Below are positions 28,422 through 39,052 of a stretch of 64,000 bases of DNA, one piece after another. The DNA is taken from the NCBI GenBank assembly GCA_032207245.1, contig JAGEOH010000242.1, positions 1 through 64,000 on the forward strand. The letters run 5' to 3'. Positions within the stretch are counted from its first letter, which is position 1, and the number at the start of each line of letters is the position of its first letter. A program made the position numbers and the translations under genes. A model generated the notes under the pieces. That model had not been told where the DNA came from and did no database searches. It saw only the letters and a program-made list of their open reading frames with translations. The DNA comes from Pardosa pseudoannulata (taxonomy: Eukaryota; Arthropoda; Arachnida; Araneae; Lycosidae).

Positions 28422-29788
28422 GATACATATACAATAATTTTTAAAATAAATAAAAAACAGGTGAATGTGATATACCGTAAAACAATATTCGTACTAAACA
28501 ATATTAAGTATTAAATATGAATAAGATTTTTTAATCATGTTATTTATACATTTTTGGTCAGTTGTAAACAAGTTTTAATTTTTTCAGGAAGTTATATTTT
28601 GGGCTGAAACTGTACACCCCTTGAAATTGTTTGATTACGTCACTGGCAAAGATCTGTTCCTCTGCAAAGGCGCATCATTTAATGAACTTTCATTTCCTTT
28701 TTTGACAATTGTCACTTGTCCAGCGTATCCGCCGGGGCGGCTTATCTACCCAAAATTACGGTACTCACGCAGATTTACGAAAAATTGTTTTATTCAAAAA
28801 CAAAATTTGCATGTTTACCGAGGTTACGGCAACGGATTTAAAACCAAAACTAGTTCTTATACACAAATACGTAGACACCTGCCTATTACTGACATTCATA
28901 TAAGCTTGTTAGATTCATATAAGCTTGTGTATCTCAAAGTAATCGAAATAAATTTTTGTGCGTTGGGTTTATTTTTATTTATTTATTTACTCGTCTGTGC
29001 TCTAGTTCAAGGCTTCTATTTCCGCCGTAGGTATTTGACTACATTGCCTTCTGCCTAGGGCCAAACCTGTACGTGCTAAATCTCGTCATATGTAGAGGTA
29101 TTTTATATGGGCGTTGAGCCTTTTCAAAAGGGATTTATTCTGACTTGAACACATTTATCTAGACATGAGGAAAAATAGAGAAATACGTATGATCATGTAC
29201 AAAGTTTGGACTTAACTATAGAAACACCTAGTCAAATGCTTACTTCAACATGAATGTTCGTTCTAATCTAGTCTGCAGATTGCGCTGTGTATGTGCCCAA
29301 TAATGCCACCTGCACAATGAATGTCCTCAAAACTTTAAAAGTATGAGTAGTTTTCAGAACACTTTTCAGTGTAGCCGTGAATGCAATATGTCTGATCTAA
29401 ATGAATACGAAGTAGACAAATTGTTGGTGTTCAAGTGATTGGTACTTCTTTAACCAAGGTAGCTGAAGTGTTTTCTGTTTCAAGATGCACCGAAACGAAA
29501 ATTTATATTATATACAGTAAAAAGGGGAAATCATCTAAATCAGAACTTCTGATTTAAGACTCATTATTACGGAACACTTTAAAAATGCTTGAAACACTGA
29601 TTTAGAGGTTCCGAGACGCAAAGTCCTCAAAAACCAATATTAAGTTTTCTGTCTTAATGTAAATAATACTTATGGTATCCCTACTTCCTGAGGTCATTTT
29701 TTTTTAATCAAGTAATTTAATTTTAATGAAAACTTATGGTGAAATATTGTGCTAAACTAAGGAAAAGATTATATAAATAAGCTTTTAA
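28422..29788. other. Stretch without recognisable feature
   Basis: An open frame of 145 codons without ATG (28621-29058) shows no family resemblance and low-complexity hydrophobic segments. I do not call it a gene. The rest is AT-rich. Confidence 0.5.
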
Positions 29789-29790
29789 TA

Positions 29791-31221
29791 CACTCTGTTC
29801 AAAATCAAGAAAAATTTTAGTATTAGTCAATTATCTCCAAAACTATTGGACTGATTCTAATGAAGTTTATATGTGCATACATTGATACAATACAAAAATA
29901 ACAATTCAAAAGTTTAAAATAAACATACGTGATTGTCCGCAACACTCGTTGGAGTCGGAAAGTATGTAAAAGCGGTTGCAACATAGAAAAAAAAAATATG
30001 GGAGGAATAACAGGGGGTATGGTCCCCACTTACAGATATACAGACCTCGCAGTGGTATTTAATACTTGAAACGGCACAGTTTAAGAATTCCTGTAGTAAT
30101 TGGTCCCACTCGTTCAGTGACGCTGTATTGAGGGATCGGATGGGTTGCAAGTTGCAATTACCTTCCCCAGAACTTCTCAGACATGCTGCATAGGGTTGAG
30201 GTTTGGAGATCTGCTTGCCTAATCCATCCGGCGAATATACTTATTTAGAAATTTGTCGATCAGAAGAGCTTTATGTTTGTTCACGTTATCGTTTATTTAA
30301 ACGTACTCAGGGCCAACTGCACTCTTGAAAAGATGAGCATAGGGCTTCAAGCCCTTATCCCTATACCACACAACAGTCACAGTTACTCTTTCAAAGACAA
30401 GGGAGATTGCGGCCATTTAACATACCTGCTAATATCGTTAAACCTCCGCCATAATGGTTTATTTCGGGGACATTGAAGGGCATTTAGCGGGTATATGGTT
30501 ATCTCCCTATAAATATACGGTTAGAATCAAAGATTAGGTTAAACCGGGATGCATCAGTGAAGAGAACGTTAGCCTATTGATCCATACTCCAATCTCTATA
30601 CTCTCTGCTCCACACTAAACGGACTCCCCTGTTCTTAGAAGTAAGCGGGACGCAAATAGCATGTTTTGCTAACAACCCTTCCTCATGAAGTGTTTTGGAA
30701 GCAGCCACCCTTGAAACTCCGGTTCCTGTGGTTGAATGTAAGTCACGAGATAGTTGAGAAGCTATAGCACCCGTGTTATGCCTCGCAATAATCTTCTCCG
30801 TTCTTGGAGATCTTGGACAGGTTCTCTGTCAGTGAATCCGATATCCTGGATGTGTTCCCATAAGTTTCACACGATGCTGGGCGCTAAATTGAAATCTACA
30901 AATATATACTTGAGACTGCTCTGTTTCTAGCCTTTCTCACAAATCGTTACCCCATTCCATTATTTAAAGATTGATGGTTACTCAGTTTTACTATTGGAAT
31001 TCGAATTTAACCGAAGAAATTCGGTGAACTGTGCTTCCAAAATGCGTGTTTTGTGGTGCCCACTTTTAAGGCTTTTTCCTCTACTGGCTCATCCAACACA
31101 CGTATACGTTTGCGTATTCGACTTACAAGATTTGTCTTTGTCTTGAAACAGTGATTTTACATTACCTTCAATTCTTCTCATAAAGTTTGCCAAAGTATTC
31201 TCTTAATTTTGATCCTGAGTG
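29791..31221 (-). mobile_element. Degraded Tc1-like transposon
   Basis: Ends CACTCTGTTCAAAATCAAGA and inverse right end CACTCAGGATCAAAATTAAG, with TA at 29789-29790 and 31222-31223. Minus-strand coding remnants are Tc1-like: FTDASRF (about 30555), YGGGLTILAG (about 30440), NDNVNKH (about 30280), SPNLNPMQHV (about 30205) and the C-terminal SVSGDHTPC (about 30010-30040), where the family ends in HTPY. Stops and frameshifts throughout. It is a different Tc1 lineage from the copy at 20081. Confidence 0.8.
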
Positions 31222-31419
31222 TAGTTGGTAAATTTTGTATGTAGTAAACTAAGGTAAAAAAAATTGCATAAAACTAGATAATACTCCAAAGTAAATCCAT
31301 ATATTAATGTTTTGTAAACTTGATAGTATTTCTTATTTTATTTCTCGGGGAATGAGCCTCTATATTGGTGATCATACAGATACCTGTAAAGTTAGGAGAA
31401 CTCAAATACAACACTATCG

Positions 31420-31592
31420 GATTTGGTTTGGTTTGGAGCATTTGTACTATTTTGCTGCATGAGGGCTTTATAAGATCAAGACTTATTGATAAAAAATTCC
31501 AAACGGCGACGAACACCCATGCCGTAGTAGGACTCAAACACAGGTGCTCTGATACCGAAGAACAGAGTCCTACCCATACCCATTCTATCGAC
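31420..31592 (-). repeat. tRNA-derived SINE (copy 5, old)
   Basis: Retains the inverse tail TTTGGTTTGGTTTGGAGC, GCATGAGGGCTTTATAAG, and a decayed B box (GGACTCAAACA where others have GGATTCGAACC). More diverged than the other copies. Confidence 0.7.
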
Positions 31593-32205
31593 TTTAAAGG
31601 ACACTCCGATATATTTATATTCAATAGATTGCAGAATCCAAAATTATAGACTTGGGACATATTATGGATATTGGGCGTTCTTCAGTTAAACTCTTAGAAA
31701 TTTCTCTAAAGAATTGCCCAGTTAATGACTTAAATTGCTGTAAAAAACGACTCAATTAAAAAAAATGCAAAAACTAATCTTAAACCATGTGTGGTGTTAA
31801 TTCACTGATTTTATCTTTGCTCAGCGTAACTTCAACATTTCAGGTCATTTGAATCTCATTTTTTTTTTTAGTTATGTTGTTTTACGTTAGTCAGGCATAC
31901 GAAAGAATCAAAGCTGGGAAAAATGAGAAAACATCTTTATTCATATGATAAACTATATTTATCCTTTCATACATTACAATGTGCCTAATTTTTACAATGC
32001 ATTTTTTCTGAATCTGAAACTGCAATTTTTTTTCTTTGTAAATAGTTTTTGCACTTTGCTATAGTGCAGTGGCAGACAGTCAGTCGTTTGAAATTTTAAA
32101 TATTTTAATCTGGTTTTGTAGACAATAAAAATAAAAGGAAAATAGAATTAATGTTTTTATCCTCTGTGACTTTCGGGTATCCTTGTTTGATTAAATTATT
32201 ATACA
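31593..32205. other. Stretch without recognisable feature
   Basis: AT-rich; nothing supported. Confidence 0.5.
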
Positions 32206-33300
32206 GGGTGTCCTAAAAGGTCGTTTACAAACTTAACGTGCTGGTCTGTCATATCATGATGAACAAGATTTACATCGGAACGTGTCCGAAAATGCAAACT
32301 GCGGCCGCTAGAGGTCGATAATTTCAGGAAGACGGGAGAGTAGGAAAAATAATCATTTCAGGCTTGGATGTTGAAGGAGAAGGATGAATGAGTTTAGTAA
32401 CGCAGAAATGGCCTACATGCATTACTTATATGGCGCCGCTGAAGGAAATGGACTAGCCGCAGCAAGGATGTACCTTGAGCGCTTTCCAAACAGTCAGACA
32501 AGTTATGTTTTCTTTGGACAATTGCACCGTAGATTGCGTGAATCAGGAGCTTTCGAAGTACGTAGCCACATCGATCGAGAACGTACTGCACACACGCCTG
32601 TCTTAGAGGAAGCCGTGCTACAGGAGTTTGCAATCAACCCGCAAACAAGCCTCCGAGCAAGCTAACGTGTCTTGGGTGTAGGTCGTTCCACCATAATGAG
32701 CATACTGCACGAGGACATGCAACACCCTTATCACTTCCAAAAAGTATAGGCATTGAACGTTGACGATTATCCCAAATGCATTGCATTCTCACGCTGGTAT
32801 TTGCAACAGCGGGTCGAGTAGCCAGATTTTCCATCGTGGATTTTATTCTCTGATGAATCCTGCTTTACACAGGATGTTGTCCTGAACCTGCACAACATGT
32901 ACGCATGGAAGCATGAAAACCCAATATGTACACCTGCCCATGCTCATCAACAACAGCGTTTCATTGTAAACGTTTTTGCTGTTATTATCGGTGGCATGTT
33001 GATTGGCCCTTACTTTCTGCCTGAACGTCTTGACGGAAATACCTATCGCATTTCTTTAGAGTTTTGCCTGATGTGATGGGTGACGTTCCAGCCGCTACAC
33101 GCCGAAACATCTGGTTTCAGCATGATGGAGCGCCTGTCCACTTTAGCTAAGCTGTTCGAGAATACCTCGATAGGACATATCCTATTCGCTGGTTCGGTAG
33201 AGGCGGACCAGTCGCATGGCCACTGCGATCCCACGACCTGTCTTTCCTGAATTTCTACCTGTGGGGACACTCGGAAGTCTGTGGTGTACGAGACACCCGT
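32206..33300 (+). pseudogene. DUF4817-type mariner-like transposase, broken
   Basis: Starts after a possible terminal repeat ACAGGGTGTCCTAAAAGG (32204-32221). MNEFSNAEMAYMHYLYG opens an N-terminal helix-turn-helix (DUF4817-like, 32384-32662, about 90 codons). Downstream frames keep ILFSDESCF (first Asp, about 32843), NMYAWKHENP, RFIVNVFAVIIGGMLIGP, FQHDGAPVHFS (second Asp, about 33115) and a final FYLWGH block. Stops and at least two frameshifts disable it. This is a D,D,D transposase of the IS630-Tc1-mariner superfamily. No clear right terminal repeat. Confidence 0.75.
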
Positions 33301-33320
33301 AACAACTAGCGTCTCCGTAA

Positions 33321-33520
33321 CACAACATCATAAATGCACCGGCCTCAAATTGCGCCAAATATTTGCCACATTTGGCGAACTATCATCCGGTGATCACAAC
33401 ATCATAAATGCACCGGCACCGGTCTGAAACAGACTGGTGCATTTGAAAGTAGCTGCGGTAAACACTAGCTTTTTTCACATCACAAGTGCACCAATCTGAA
33501 AAAGGCCGGTACATTTATGA
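33321..33520. repeat. Small palindromic element with extra half-copy
   Basis: Outer arms TCATAAATGCACCGGC (33402-33417) and GCCGGTACATTTATGA (33505-33520) pair with one mismatch. Inner arms CAGACTGGTGCATTTGA (33430-33446) and GTGCACCAATCTG (33486-33498) pair too. A second copy of the left arm, CACAACATCATAAATGCACC, lies at 33321-33340, preceding the full unit. Non-coding. Confidence 0.65.
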
Positions 33521-33567
33521 TCATTCTACCTGCTAAGATTTCGTTTTAAAATAACGTTTTTGTAATG

Positions 33568-33958
33568 TGTCAGACGATATTGCTTTTAATTAGCTCTCTG
33601 AAGGCTAATATAATAGCAGTGGTGAATGCATGGTATGTGACTTGGACCTATTAAAGTTCAAAACGTCTTAAAAATAAAAAATACACTTTATTTCTTCTCA
33701 TACCTACTACGCACTTACAAACAGCAGCAATTAAAAAAGAGAGAGAGAGCAAGCACGTGCTTTCGTGCTTATATCCACATTTGCTTTTTACACATTTGCA
33801 TAAATGCTGGAAACTTGTGATAAGTCAGATTGTGAACGGGCTTATTCAGCTCGCATTGTTCGCAATCCGATTACACTCTTAATCAACGGTTTATGCACGT
33901 GCATTCGGATGGAAAGAATATAACCCTTAAATAAGGTGAGCATACTATTTTGCTGACA
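33568..33958 (-). repeat. 3' LTR, copia-like element 1 (complete)
   Basis: 391 bp beginning TGTCAG and ending CTGACA on the plus strand, a perfect 6-bp inverted terminal repeat. In element sense a TATA-like GGATATAAGC lies near 33768-33776. A (GA)n run (about 33739-33750) sits just downstream of it. Confidence 0.85.
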
Positions 33959-33977
33959 TTTGCCCCCCTTTCTTTTC
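33959..33977 (-). promoter_or_regulatory. Polypurine tract, copia-like element 1
   Basis: In element sense GAAAGGGGGGCAAA lies directly before the TGTCAG start of the 3' LTR, the expected position of the plus-strand primer of reverse transcription. Confidence 0.75.
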
Positions 33978-34524
33978 ATCCTCATGCGCGTACACAAAAG
34001 TTACAAAAAAAAATCAACCTTTCCTTTGGAAACACAAGTACTTTGCTACCAGCACTCTCTAATCAACATTTTATACCAAAGGAATGAAATACTTTGAATA
34101 ACAGGAGTAAACATTTCATATCAACTTAACTAAAATAACAAATGTACAGCATGTTTTGCACTATAGAATAAACTCTCTGCTAATAGCTTACAAACTTTGT
34201 ACAAAATTTTTTTTTTTATTATTATTTTTATTTATTTTTTATTTTTTTTCACTTTTCTTACTACTGCCTTAATATTTATAACAAAGGTGAAAAACATTTA
34301 CATCAATTTACAGTAGCATAAAAAAAACACATAATTTTTTTCAGGTTTACATGTAATGTACATTTAACAACTCAAAAAAAAAGACTTTACTTACAACATT
34401 ACTTTTATACTGAAGTTATATTTAGAAAAACAAAAACATTTTAGTTCAACTTGAACCATCTCACATGACCTTATTTAAAAAAAATAATACTTTTGAGTTT
34501 CAATTCTTAAAGAAAATGTCCATA

Positions 34525-36057
34525 TTACATATTAGTGGATGTCTGATCTTTGAATTTTTGTAACTCAAGTTTAGTTAGGGGCTTCGTGAAAACATCAGCT
34601 AAATTAAATTTACTTTGTACATACTTTAAACTAAACATCTTTTTATATACAAGATCTCTTACGAAAAATAATTTCACGTCTATATGCTTTGTTCTGTGGT
34701 TTTCGATAGGAGATTTTACAAAGTCAATACTAGCTTGATTATCAACCATTAATACATTATCTGCTATATCTTGGGTGATCAGCTTTGATTCTTTACATTC
34801 ACTTAGAATTCTACTAATCCAGACTAATTCCTTAGCTGCCTCGGTTAAAGCCACAAATTCTGCCTCCATTGTGGAGAGTGCAATCGCTTTTTGTTTAAAA
34901 CTCCTCCATTCGATAGGGACTTTACCTAAAAAAATTATCTGCCCTCCCATGGAAGTACGATCATCTTTATTGTTCGCGTAGTCAGCGTCTGAATAGGCTA
35001 TCAATTTTAATTCTTTAGGATTTGAAATATTTAATTTAAGGGATTGTGTATGCTTTACATAACCTAGCAATTTTAGCAATCCTTGCCAATGAACCATGCC
35101 TGGTTCTTGCTGGAATTGAGAAAATATATTTGTAGCATAGGCTATGTCCGGCCTAGTTCTGCTTGCTAAAAATGCAAGGCAACCTATAAGATTTCTATAT
35201 GGAATTTTTTCCATCTCTGCCTTTTCAACTTGCGTTTTTGGGCATTGTTTCTTACTATACACAGTTCCTTTTGTTACGGGAAGTGATGTTATTGGGTAAT
35301 GGAATTCTTCATATATTTTGCACATCCTTTCAATGTAATCATATTGATCTATAAAGATTCCTCCATCATTTTCTACAAAATTTACCCCTAACAATCGTAT
35401 CGTTTTCCCTAGAACCTTCAAATCAAAATACCTTTTTAGTAATTTAACAGCTTTATTTTCATCTGCTTCGCTTCTACCAAAAATCACAATGTCATCTACG
35501 TACAGTAAAAGTACAACGTTTCTACCAAATTTGTACGCGCAATTACACCACGAAAACTTTTCAAAACCTAATTCTTTTAATTTACAATTAATTTCAAAGA
35601 ACCACTCCCTTCCAGATTGATGTAGACCATATATTGCCTTATTCAGCTTACATACATATTTTTCATCTGTTTCGAAACCGGGAGGCTGTCTCATTAGGAT
35701 GTACTCTTTTAATGGAGCGTACAAATATGCACACTGGACATCGCATTGCAGATTAAACCATTTGTTATGACCAACTAACAGTGCAAAGAAAAATCTAATG
35801 ATACTAAAATTAATGACAGGACTGAATACCTCGTCATAGGTTTCTCCCTTTTTTTGACGATTACCTTGTGCTACCAGTCTCGCCTTGTATCTTTCTATTT
35901 TCCCTTGCGCGTTCCTTTTTATGTTAAAAACCCATCTGGAACCTAGAATTTTAGCATTATCGTATTTAGGTATTAAATCCCATACTTTTCTTTGCTTCAT
36001 CATTTCTAGTTCCTTCTGCATTGCTTTTATCCATTCCTTTCTTTGTGGTGTTTTCAC
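34525..36057 (-). CDS. RT-RNase H part of copia-like element 1
   Basis: 510 codons from the first ATG, open upstream to the UGA at 36094-36096. The N-terminus WVFNIKRNAQGKIERYKARL matches the start of the copia-type RVT_2 domain. Catalytic YVDD is at about residues 186-189 (LLLYVDDIVIFG). RNase H follows at about 345-490: YSDADYANNKDDR, STMEAEFVAL with the catalytic Glu, DNQASIDF, HRTKHIDVK. It copies element RNA into DNA and removes the RNA strand. No stop or frameshift lies within it. It has no good start codon context, and homology to the other copia-like element extends upstream through the stop codon, so it is probably made as an extension of the upstream frame. Confidence 0.9.
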   Translation of the reverse strand: MKTPQRKEWIKAMQKELEMMKQRKVWDLIPKYDNAKILGSRWVFNIKRNAQGKIERYKARLVAQGNRQKKGETYDEVFSPVINFSIIRFFFALLVGHNKWFNLQCDVQCAYLYAPLKEYILMRQPPGFETDEKYVCKLNKAIYGLHQSGREWFFEINCKLKELGFEKFSWCNCAYKFGRNVVLLLYVDDIVIFGRSEADENKAVKLLKRYFDLKVLGKTIRLLGVNFVENDGGIFIDQYDYIERMCKIYEEFHYPITSLPVTKGTVYSKKQCPKTQVEKAEMEKIPYRNLIGCLAFLASRTRPDIAYATNIFSQFQQEPGMVHWQGLLKLLGYVKHTQSLKLNISNPKELKLIAYSDADYANNKDDRTSMGGQIIFLGKVPIEWRSFKQKAIALSTMEAEFVALTEAAKELVWISRILSECKESKLITQDIADNVLMVDNQASIDFVKSPIENHRTKHIDVKLFFVRDLVYKKMFSLKYVQSKFNLADVFTKPLTKLELQKFKDQTSTNM

Positions 36058-36093
36058 GGCATGTAGATAACAAGATGGAATTTCCCCCTCTAG

Positions 36094-36339
36094 TCATTCA
36101 GAATTATGATCTGTAAAGGGGTTGAAGTCTCGACATGAAATACTGGCTTCTGGTGTTTGGTCCCCACTTACGACGCCACTAAATTTATTCTGTCGTGAAA
36201 AATCAAATAGTTCATTCTGAAACTTTATATTATTTTTCTTGCAATACTGTTTTATTTCCCCCAGCGATCTCAATCTGGTTTTCATGTTTTCCACTGTATA
36301 GTAAATATCATTTGCACCCTTTTCGCGGGGGTACCTTCC
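36094..36339 (-). CDS. Linker frame between integrase and RT, ends in UGA-CUA-G
   Basis: Open in the +1 frame relative to the integrase frame from 36339, coding a DIYYTVENMKTRLRS segment and KQYCKKNNI, and ending NSE-UGA. The DIYY...RLRS block is conserved copia-type sequence that normally follows the integrase in the same polyprotein. The terminating UGA (36094-36096) is followed by CUAG, and the RT frame continues in phase after it. The equivalent interval of the second copia-like element is organised identically. See findings. Confidence 0.8.
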   Translation of the reverse strand, partial: GRYPREKGANDIYYTVENMKTRLRSLGEIKQYCKKNNIKFQNELFDFSRQNKFSGVVSGDQTPEASISCRDFNPFTDHNSE

Positions 36340-38761
36340 TTATCCACTTTACTACTCTTTCTTCCCCTTCAGGTGTTTCGTCGTAGTATCCGTCAGGTTC
36401 CAATACTACCCCATCTGGGTCTGATTCGAGTTCGGGTGATGTGTCTGGACAGTCTTGATATTCATCTTCAGAATCTGTTTCGGTAGTACTACTTCGAGTA
36501 ATTTTGAAGGTTTGGAGGTCCAGGTCACTTTCCTTAAATATTTCAGGCTGAGGTTTTTCTTTTTCGGGAAATTTGTTTTCAAACCTAACATTTATTGTTT
36601 CTATTATTTTTCGCGTTTCTGGGTTCCAAATGCGATATCCTTTCGTTCGAAGTGCGTAACCCACTAAAATTCCTGGTTTTGCTCTCGGGTCAAATTTCTT
36701 CCTTAAGTTTTTGGGGATACCTATGTAGGCTTGGATACCGAAAGGTTTCATATGATTTAGAGATGGTTGTTTCCCCCCATATAGTTCGAAAGGGGTCTTA
36801 TTTTGCTTATGACATACTCGGTTCCAGCTATAGACAAAGTGTAGTAATGCTTCAGACCAAAATCCTGCGTTTAACCCACTATCACGTAACAACACTTTAA
36901 CGCCATCCATAGCGGTATAATTAAATCTTTCCGCGATTCCATTCTGTTCTGGGGTATATACATTCGTTAGTTCATGTTTAATCCCGAGATTATCGCAATA
37001 CTGCTTGAATTCGTTATTTACGTATTCTAGACCATTATCCGAACGAACATTGTTTATTTTACTATCTAAGAATCTTTCTGCACGTTTTTGAAATTTAACA
37101 AAAGTCTCTAATACTTCTGATTTAGATTTTAAAGGAAAACAGAATACTTTTCTTGAGAAATCATCAATTATAGTCATAAAATATCTATGCCCATGGATAG
37201 ATGTAGTCGGCAACGGACCACACAAATCAGTGTGTACCAATTCAAGCGGTTTTCGGGTAAAAGTTCTGTTAATGGGTTTAAAGCTAACACGCTTAAATTT
37301 GGTTTCCTTACAGGCCCTACAATCACGAACTGAGCCTTTAAGCTCGGGTAAACCGTGTACACATTTAATTTTACTTGTTCTTACTATTGCATCCACGTTT
37401 ATGTGGGCAAGTCTTGCGTGCCATTCGGCTAAACTTTCATTGGCAAACTTTATGCTTTTTACTCGTTTCCCCTTTTTAGTTTTGATACATGATTTAAGAT
37501 TAGGTTTTACATTTAAATTACACATTTCATTCACATTATGTACATTATTACTTTGAGGATCATTATAGTCATCACATTTCTCAGGAAATAAATAACAAAG
37601 TCCATTATGCAATTTGGCAGAACATAACAACTTCCCATTTTTCCTAAAAATGTCTATTTTTCCAGTACTACCTACAAATTTAGCACCCTTTTGGTCAATA
37701 CAAGGTCCTGAGATTAAATTCCTATGTAACTTAGGTGTATACATTACATTTCTGAGTGATAATTCAACATGACCAAAAATTAATTTTACAGTACCTTTTC
37801 CTTTGATGGCTGTGGTCTGACCATCCACTGCTCCAGTCAAAACCTGGTTGTTAAGGGTGACGAAATCGTCCAGGAACATCTCCCTTGAATTGCAAAAATG
37901 AGAAGTTGCCGCTGTATCAAAAATCCAAGGTTGTTGTTTCATCTCAGTTGTCAATACCTCCATTAAAAAACTCTCCCCACTTCGTGACCTTGAAGCAGAA
38001 TTACCCCGCTCTTTCTCTGGCCTTTCTGTCCTGGGTTGTCTCCCCTTTTCCTTCCTTCGCAACGGACAGTCTCTTTGGAAATGTCCTTTTCTCTTGCAAT
38101 GGAAACACACGAGATTGCTCTTGTATCCTTGCTTTCCTGTGGTTGCCGCGTATGTAGTAGTTGGCCGGTCAGCTTGCCTTTGTTGGAGTTTTCCCTCCTC
38201 TCGAATCAACTCATCCAATACGTTTCCAAATTTAAAGTTCTTTTCCTCCCAGCTGTAGATGTTTTGTACCACATTCTCCATTTCATCAGGTAGAAAACGC
38301 AAAATTTGAAAACATTTATCTTGTTCGTCTATGGGGTGTCCGCATTCTTGAAGTTGTTCTGCAATTCTTTCAAGTTTGTTTCCATAGATGGCTATTTTTT
38401 CATGTGGTTCTGGACGAAGATTATAAAATTCATTTTTGAGTGCCATTGTCCTTGCTCTCGAATCGGGCTGAAAGTAGTCTTTTAATTTCTTCCATGCTAG
38501 CACTGGGTCTTCTACATTTTCTATTATCGGGCGTAGACCGTTGCTAACGTTCATAAAAATCGTAGCGAACGCCTTATTTTTTCTTATTTTAAAGTCATTT
38601 ACCAACTTTAAATCTTTTACGTCCGGTTCAACCTCCTTTTCCGTAACAATCTCCCACAAGTTCCGTTCAAGAAGTATCACTTTAATTTCTTTACTCCACT
38701 GCGGGAAATTCGAATCTTCTAAAGGTCGTATCCTAAAGTTGGCCTCCCCGGCGTCATTCAA
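36308..38761 (-). CDS. Gag-protease-integrase polyprotein of copia-like element 1
   Basis: 817 codons. Gag of the UBN2/copia type in about residues 1-190; CCHC zinc knuckle CFHCKRKGHFQRDC at about 218-231; protease WIFDTAATSHF with catalytic Asp near 281; GAG-pre-integrase His/Cys module (WHARLAHI...CRACKETK) at about 445-490; integrase catalytic residues in HTDLCGP (about 510), SDNGLEY (about 574) and IAERFN (about 608); C-terminal GYRIWNPETRK. The acidic tail ends VPPRKGCK-UGA. ATG at 38761 lies about 130 nt after the primer-binding site. The frame is fully open. Confidence 0.92.
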   Translation of the reverse strand: MNDAGEANFRIRPLEDSNFPQWSKEIKVILLERNLWEIVTEKEVEPDVKDLKLVNDFKIRKNKAFATIFMNVSNGLRPIIENVEDPVLAWKKLKDYFQPDSRARTMALKNEFYNLRPEPHEKIAIYGNKLERIAEQLQECGHPIDEQDKCFQILRFLPDEMENVVQNIYSWEEKNFKFGNVLDELIREEGKLQQRQADRPTTTYAATTGKQGYKSNLVCFHCKRKGHFQRDCPLRRKEKGRQPRTERPEKERGNSASRSRSGESFLMEVLTTEMKQQPWIFDTAATSHFCNSREMFLDDFVTLNNQVLTGAVDGQTTAIKGKGTVKLIFGHVELSLRNVMYTPKLHRNLISGPCIDQKGAKFVGSTGKIDIFRKNGKLLCSAKLHNGLCYLFPEKCDDYNDPQSNNVHNVNEMCNLNVKPNLKSCIKTKKGKRVKSIKFANESLAEWHARLAHINVDAIVRTSKIKCVHGLPELKGSVRDCRACKETKFKRVSFKPINRTFTRKPLELVHTDLCGPLPTTSIHGHRYFMTIIDDFSRKVFCFPLKSKSEVLETFVKFQKRAERFLDSKINNVRSDNGLEYVNNEFKQYCDNLGIKHELTNVYTPEQNGIAERFNYTAMDGVKVLLRDSGLNAGFWSEALLHFVYSWNRVCHKQNKTPFELYGGKQPSLNHMKPFGIQAYIGIPKNLRKKFDPRAKPGILVGYALRTKGYRIWNPETRKIIETINVRFENKFPEKEKPQPEIFKESDLDLQTFKITRSSTTETDSEDEYQDCPDTSPELESDPDGVVLEPDGYYDETPEGEERVVKWIRKVPPRKGCK

Positions 38762-38888
38762 GCTTAGAATCCGGTATACTTAAATTTTCTTCTCGGGAAA
38801 GCTTCTAGTAAAAAGTTAGATTTTCAGTTAAATAAGCTTCGTCGACCTCTATACTCCAGCGTTCAGTCACATACTGCAATTCATTGAG

Positions 38889-38903
38889 CCTGGGCCCATA
38901 ACC
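38889..38903 (-). promoter_or_regulatory. Primer-binding site, half-tRNA-iMet type
   Basis: In element sense GGTTATGGGCCCAGG starts five bases after the 5' LTR. The plus-strand text CCTGGGCCCATAACC is the anticodon stem-loop of animal initiator tRNA-Met. Drosophila copia is known to prime from a cleaved initiator tRNA at this internal site, so the same mechanism is likely here. Confidence 0.8.
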
Positions 38904-38908
38904 TTATT

Positions 38909-39051
38909 TGTCAGACGATATTTCTTTTAATTAGCTCTCTGAAGGCTAATATAATAGCAGTGGTGAATGCATGGTATGTGACTTGGGCCTATTAAAGTTC
39001 AAAACGTCTTAAAAATAAAAAATACACTTTATTTCTTCTCATACCTACTAC
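38909..39051 (-). repeat. 5' LTR, copia-like element 1 (truncated)
   Basis: 143 bp matching 33568-33710 with only a few differences. Homology stops at CCTACTAC, two bases before the P-like terminal repeat. The missing 248 bp include the TATA box, so this copy lacks its own promoter. Confidence 0.85.
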
Positions 39052-39052
39052 T

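Larger units (their letters stand above)
33568..39051 (-). mobile_element. copia-like LTR retrotransposon 1
   Basis: Minus-strand element. Left (3') LTR 33568-33958, right (5') LTR only 38909-39051. Gag-protease-integrase frame 36308-38761, linker 36094-36339, RT-RNase H frame 34525-36057. A primer-binding site matches the initiator tRNA-Met anticodon region, as in Drosophila copia. Both long frames are open. The U3 part of the 5' LTR is missing and the P-like element begins within two bases. The remaining shared LTR sequence differs by few bases, so the insertion is not ancient. Confidence 0.9.

Noticed and set aside
28621..29058. 145-codon open frame
   Set aside because: No ATG start, no family resemblance, low complexity at the end; likely chance.
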